From Bacteroidales bacterium (GTDB taxonomy: Bacteria > Bacteroidota > Bacteroidia > Bacteroidales > PUMT01): a DNA stretch of 45,380 nucleotides. Where the stretch lies: contig SLPB01000064.1 of assembly GCA_007132225.1 (NCBI GenBank), forward strand, positions 1 through 45,380. The letters run 5' to 3'. This document shows, in pieces, positions 42,036 through 45,380 of this stretch (within the stretch, counting starts at the first letter, position 1; each line of letters starts with the position of its first letter). Made by a program: the position numbers and the translations under genes. The notes beneath the pieces are model-generated. The model saw only the letters and a list, made by a program, of their open reading frames with translations, was not told the origin of the DNA and made no database searches.

Positions 42036-42619
42036 AGTTAAAAAGTTAAAGGTTAGGTTTGAAAGAATGATCCTCTGGAACTTTATTCATGTAAAATAAT
42101 ATATATGGCAGGTTCAGTTTGTATAGTTTCATCTTCCCTGGCTTACACAATCAGTTGCGCTCTTTCAGCAAACACCCCTTTGGGGTCATGGTAACAAGGA
42201 TAGATAAGGTCAGTTTAATTTTTAATCAGACAAGCAGTTCGGTTATATTTAAAAAAACCACACTAATATTAACCCTTAATTTTTCAATGAAGGATTTAAC
42301 ATTAAAATGGATGTATTTAAAGCATTCCTGCAACCCAGTATTCGTGTTAACCGGGTTAAGGTGAGATCTGTTTATGAGGGGATGAATAACAGGAGGGAAT
42401 AAGCCCGCAGACATTACTAAGTTTTCAGAGGGTTTTGGCATAATTTTGGTTATTGGTTACTTTTAAGGAATAAAATAATGGGATATATATTTTATGTTGT
42501 TGTTTTATATTTTAAATCAACCTCCAAAAACCTGAAACCAAAAAATAATGAACCTGAAAAATAAAAAATGCAGCTGTCCTTAATTTAAATATCTCAAAAT
42601 GATTAAGTACTAAAGTGTG

Positions 42620-42652
42620 TTAAACAATTCTTAAACAATTCTTAAACAAGTT
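42620..42652. repeat. Three tandem 11-bp direct repeats (TTAAACAATTC)
   Basis: Two exact copies of TTAAACAATTC (42620-42630, 42631-42641) are followed by a third with two changes at the end (42642-42652). The 11-bp period equals about one helical turn, as expected for direct-repeat activator sites. On the minus strand the TTG of GAATTGTTTAA lies 22 nt before TCATTTTG (42602-42595), a near -7 element, so the repeats could be an activator site at -33 and upstream. Confidence 0.5.
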
Positions 42653-42775
42653 TTAAAAACCAATTCACATTTCCAAATTTATGACTGTTATTTCCTGTTA
42701 TTTGATAAAAATATATTCAGTAATTTCCCAACTGCCTGATATGATACCTGTCAGGAAGGTGTGAAAAACAGATAA

Positions 42776-42820
42776 ATAATTACAGGCCCCTTGATAAAAT
42801 ATCAAGGGGCCTGTAATTAT
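42776..42820 (-). terminator. Strong intrinsic terminator after the second SusC/SusD pair
   Basis: A perfect 21-bp stem (42776-42796 with 42800-42820) with a 3-nt loop contains the GC-rich core CAGGCCCCTTG/CAAGGGGCCTG, flanked by A/T-rich sequence on both sides. It lies 37 bp beyond the SusD stop. The symmetry means it could terminate in either direction. Confidence 0.9.
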
Positions 42821-42857
42821 TATCCAGGAAATATCTCTTTAAAACCACAGTGGTTCT

Positions 42858-44561
42858 TTACCAGGGCTTACCGGTTCCCTGAAGCAGCCACATCTTTGAA
42901 AATGGACTGTCTTTTCCAAACTCACCACTAAAACCTGTTTCTTCAAGATTTTCAAGAGCTTTAAAGTATTGTTCTGAATTACGGTTTTTCTCATTACTAT
43001 GATAGCGAAACCTTAACGGAAGCACTGGCCTGGAAGCAACAGGCCCGGCCTGTAACTCCGGATAACCAGTCCTTCTCCAGTCAAACCATGCTTCGGCCGC
43101 AGTCGTGAAATTTGAAATCCATTTTTGTTCCATTATCTGCTCCAGTGTACCGTTGAAGGCGACTCCCTCATTTGTAATATAAGATTCATAGCTGCCGCCA
43201 AGTCCCCATGCTTCCAGTGCTGCCCTGACACCAGCATTGTAGTTACCCTCAGCATCAGAACCCCATCCTCGCAAGGCTGCTTCCGCTTTAATAAAGTAAA
43301 CTTCGGCAGCAGTAAGTATCCTGACTTTGAGATGTTCACCTGCAGCCTGTCGAAAATGTTCGGCCATATAGGAAACATGAGGGTTGGTTCCTCCTTGTGC
43401 GGGTGAAGGGTTAAAATTATACCAGTTGGGTGTACTTGTCGACATTGCAGGAGGAATGCCGACATATACACTGTTGGTATCAAAAAGAGTATAACCCGCC
43501 GCTATATCTTCATGATAGGTATCAGGATCAAAAATCTTAAAGTTATTCGCTTCTATATAGTCAGGATGTAAATATCTTACCCCGTCTACTATGACATTGT
43601 CTTCGGCATGTTGATCGGATACCTGTACCGGTATCTCCACCGGACTGAAAAAAACTTCCCGTCTCGGATCATCTAGTTCATTTAACCTGTATGACAAGGT
43701 TGTACAGGGTTTTAACCGGTTAAACCGAACGCGTTCTGGATCGAACACCGTATTGGCTTGCCATGAGGATTCGTCTCCATGCCCCAAAAAATACATATTA
43801 GCATCTTCAGAAACATCTGTTATCAATTGTTTTGTAAGCATTTCCGTAACACCAGCCTCTGCAAATGCAGGTAGTTTTTCCGATAACCTCATGTAATAGC
43901 GAAGCGCAAGAGAGTTTGCCAATTTGTGCCACATAGCAGGGTCACCCCCGTAATATACATCCTGACCGGGATTAATCCTAATATAAGCTGTCCTCTCTTT
44001 TGATAAAAGATCGGCGGCTCTTTTCAGGTCCTCGATTATTCCTCTATAAACAGTTTCCTGGTTATCAAACGAGGGATGCAGTATTTCAGTTCCCTTAAGA
44101 GCCTCTGTGTAAGGAATTGGACCCCACATATCAGTCAACCTTCCGAATATCATAGATTTCAAAACCAAAGCAACTCCCTGGTGAAACTCCATGTTTTCCT
44201 CGACTGCCCGCTGGTATGCATGATTAGTTGTCCTCAAGGCACCATATTTAGAGTCCCAGTTGAAACTGCTTCTTGATCTTTCGCTGGCCCAGCTATCACC
44301 CCATTGAAAATTGTTAAATGGGTTCTGCCAGGAATCCCGTTGCAGATGCTGCATAACTCCTGCAAGCGAATAGGCTTCAAACCACCCGTGAAAATGAATA
44401 TCCTCTGCATTCTCTATCATTATTGTACTTAGCAACAAGTTTGGGTCTGCCTCAGCTGGATCTACACCAGTTGGATCTATATTCAACTCTGTAAGGTCCT
44501 CACATGACACGAACCATAAAACAGAAAATATAATTAAGATGCTAAATCTGATTGTTTTCAT
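42858..44561 (-). CDS. susD: SusD/RagB family (SusD_2-type) glycan-binding lipoprotein, second copy
   Basis: A 567-residue outer-membrane lipoprotein (FVSC, C20). Seen: DLTELNIDPTGVDPAEADPNLLL after the lipobox, LAGVMQHLQRDSW, FHQGVALVLKSMIFGRLTDMWGPIPYT, LANSLALRYYMRLS, IKAEAALRGWG, and WFDWRRTGYPE with SKMWLLQGTGKPW at the end. It is clearly paralogous to the SusD at 35940. It follows its partial SusC by 10 bp and is followed by a strong terminator, so this pair is a separate operon. Differences between the two copies lie mostly in the middle of the chain (the AEDNVIVDGVRYLHPDYIEANN region here), where ligand contacts are usual in SusD proteins. Confidence 0.94.
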   Translation of the reverse strand: MKTIRFSILIIFSVLWFVSCEDLTELNIDPTGVDPAEADPNLLLSTIMIENAEDIHFHGWFEAYSLAGVMQHLQRDSWQNPFNNFQWGDSWASERSRSSFNWDSKYGALRTTNHAYQRAVEENMEFHQGVALVLKSMIFGRLTDMWGPIPYTEALKGTEILHPSFDNQETVYRGIIEDLKRAADLLSKERTAYIRINPGQDVYYGGDPAMWHKLANSLALRYYMRLSEKLPAFAEAGVTEMLTKQLITDVSEDANMYFLGHGDESSWQANTVFDPERVRFNRLKPCTTLSYRLNELDDPRREVFFSPVEIPVQVSDQHAEDNVIVDGVRYLHPDYIEANNFKIFDPDTYHEDIAAGYTLFDTNSVYVGIPPAMSTSTPNWYNFNPSPAQGGTNPHVSYMAEHFRQAAGEHLKVRILTAAEVYFIKAEAALRGWGSDAEGNYNAGVRAALEAWGLGGSYESYITNEGVAFNGTLEQIMEQKWISNFTTAAEAWFDWRRTGYPELQAGPVASRPVLPLRFRYHSNEKNRNSEQYFKALENLEETGFSGEFGKDSPFSKMWLLQGTGKPW

Positions 44562-44571
44562 AATTTAATAT

Positions 44572-45380
44572 TTAAAAGTTTACATTAAGTCTGATACCAA
44601 CCGGAATTGTGAAAGGACTTGTATTAAACCAGTTCATTCCTTTACCCCATTCTGTCATGAAACCACGACCTAAGGTGTAAGCCTGTTCAGGATCCATACT
44701 CTCCTTGGCTTTTGTCCATAAAATAAGATTCCTGCTGAACAAGGATACAGAAGCTCTTTCAAAACCCATTCGGGTGATAAATTGCCCGGGAAGCTGATAA
44801 GAAATTGAAATCTCCCTGAGTTTAATAAAGTCAGCATCAAAGGTGTTTTGTCTCCCCAGAGACCAGGGATGGTAATGAGAAGAATTGAATCCCGTTCCTT
44901 CGCCACCAAGGTTCTCGGTATAACCAGTTAAATTGCCATCCTCATCAAACTGTGGTATAACTCCCGGTATAAATGCTCCATCATTTAAAGTAATCCCTCC
45001 TGAAGTAACTGGGAAGCCACCCATTTCTGCTGTGGTCCCACCAACAATGGTATACATTTCACCCTCTCCGATAATCAGGTATTTATCGGCATTTTCTTTT
45101 AAATATGAAGGAAGATCATCAATATGTGATAAATTAGTCATCCTGTTATCAAACCAGGATTGGAAATGGTGATTTGAGTTATGATAGCGATGGCCTGCAG
45201 ATATAAACTGTCCTCCTACACGCCAGTCTAAACTAAAATCAAGTGCAAACTGCCTGTATGAAAGGTTTGATTGAAACCCTACCATAAGATCATGGTTAAA
45301 ATTACCAATATTTTCTTTTAGCGAGTTTCCATCGGCATCCATAACAGTGCCATCGGTTTGAGCACCACCTCCGGAACTTA
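44572..45380 (-). CDS. susC: SusC/RagA family TonB-dependent transporter, partial at right edge
   Basis: The C-terminal 269 or so residues of a SusC barrel; the frame stays open through 45380, so the N-terminus, plug and TonB box are outside the window. Seen: IGNFNHDLMVGFQSNLSYRQFALDFSLDWRVGGQ (read in two adjoining parts around 45180-45310), HPWSLGRQNTFDADFIKLREISISYQLP, SLFSRNLILWTK, DPEQAY, and a terminal TIPVGIRLNVNF with the C-terminal Phe of the family. The first in-frame Met (45342) is internal, preceded by SSGGGAQTDGTV. It resembles the C-terminal part of the SusC at 37613 in every one of these blocks, so the two SusC/SusD pairs are paralogous. The susD gene starts 10 bp downstream. 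Confidence 0.93.
   Translation of the reverse strand, partial: SSGGGAQTDGTVMDADGNSLKENIGNFNHDLMVGFQSNLSYRQFALDFSLDWRVGGQFISAGHRYHNSNHHFQSWFDNRMTNLSHIDDLPSYLKENADKYLIIGEGEMYTIVGGTTAEMGGFPVTSGGITLNDGAFIPGVIPQFDEDGNLTGYTENLGGEGTGFNSSHYHPWSLGRQNTFDADFIKLREISISYQLPGQFITRMGFERASVSLFSRNLILWTKAKESMDPEQAYTLGRGFMTEWGKGMNWFNTSPFTIPVGIRLNVNF

Larger units (their letters stand above)
42036..42857. other. Long intergenic region between the two SusC/SusD units
   Basis: This 822-bp region contains the terminator of the upstream SusC/SusD pair (42776-42820), three tandem 11-bp repeats (42620-42652) and a weak promoter-like TCATTTTG (minus strand, 42602-42595). A small GGGGT hairpin lies at 42174-42186. The short frames on either strand (for example 42226-42441) show no family features. 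If transcription starts near the repeats, the PKD-susC-susD mRNA would have a leader of about 550 nt. Confidence 0.6.

Noticed and set aside
42174-42186. ACCCC-TTT-GGGGT hairpin
   Set aside because: The stem is only 5 bp with a 3-nt loop and no U-tract, not between obvious units; too weak to call a terminator.
42226-42441. 71-codon minus-strand frame in the long intergenic region
   Set aside because: No family features, atypical composition and no linked signals; treated as non-coding.
42674-42681. TAAATTTG (minus strand) as a -7 promoter element
   Set aside because: It matches the -7 consensus but no TTTG or TTG lies at the right distance upstream.
1-45380. tRNA, rRNA, CRISPR arrays, IS elements, integration sites
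   Set aside because: Scanning showed no cloverleaf-like genes, repeat-spacer arrays, transposase frames or terminal inverted repeats.

Overview
The window is one continuous stretch of a sulfatase-rich polysaccharide utilisation locus (PUL) from a member of the Bacteroidota. The evidence is two SusC/SusD-type outer-membrane pairs, many lipoprotein signal peptides, AT-rich translation starts without Shine-Dalgarno sequences, and one good match to the Bacteroidota promoter (TTTG, about 21 nt, TAnnTTTG). A marine or saline, Marinilabiliales-like lineage would fit such a sulfatase load, but that is inference and the family cannot be fixed from this sequence. Every supported gene (24, two of them cut by the window edges) lies on the minus strand, so transcription runs from high to low coordinates. 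I saw no tRNA, rRNA, CRISPR array, insertion sequence or regulator gene.

Layout in transcription order. (1) 45380-42858: a partial SusC and its SusD, ending in a 21-bp-stem terminator. (2) 42035-35940: a PKD lipoprotein, SusC and SusD, ending in a second hairpin terminator; an 822-bp gap with 11-bp direct repeats precedes this unit. (3) 35623-32852: a GH33-like sialidase-fold protein and a Ser-type sulfatase, then the remnant of an SGNH-hydrolase gene. (4) 32544-24114: four sulfatases and a DUF4838-like protein, with a 405-bp graveyard of sulfatase fragments at 28678-29082. (5) 24027-18636: a GH78 alpha-L-rhamnosidase and a DUF6259-like TIM-barrel lipoprotein. (6) 18370-3322: three more Asp-box beta-propeller proteins (two of them a tandem duplicate) and seven sulfatases. 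(7) 2968-1: a separate exported trio, namely a COG3964-type amidohydrolase, a RidA protein and a SelA-like PLP enzyme cut by the left edge.

Taken together the genes suggest surface capture and import of a highly sulfated, probably rhamnose-containing polysaccharide. The 12 intact S1 sulfatases (nine Cys-type, three Ser-type) would strip sulfates, and the rhamnosidase and the propeller/TIM-barrel enzymes would trim the oligosaccharides. No backbone-cleaving lyase or endo-hydrolase is recognisable here, so the substrate cannot be named; sulfatase maturation (anSME) and regulation must also be encoded elsewhere. The most unusual parts are the exported PLP enzyme/RidA/amidohydrolase trio, where both the PLP enzyme and RidA begin with twin-arginine-like signals, and a perfect inverted repeat (TATGTA-T-TACATA) shared by the regions upstream of two sialidase-superfamily genes. 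The locus also shows repeated local duplication and decay: sulfatase pairs, the propeller pair, duplicated SusC/SusD, and sulfatase and SGNH remnants.
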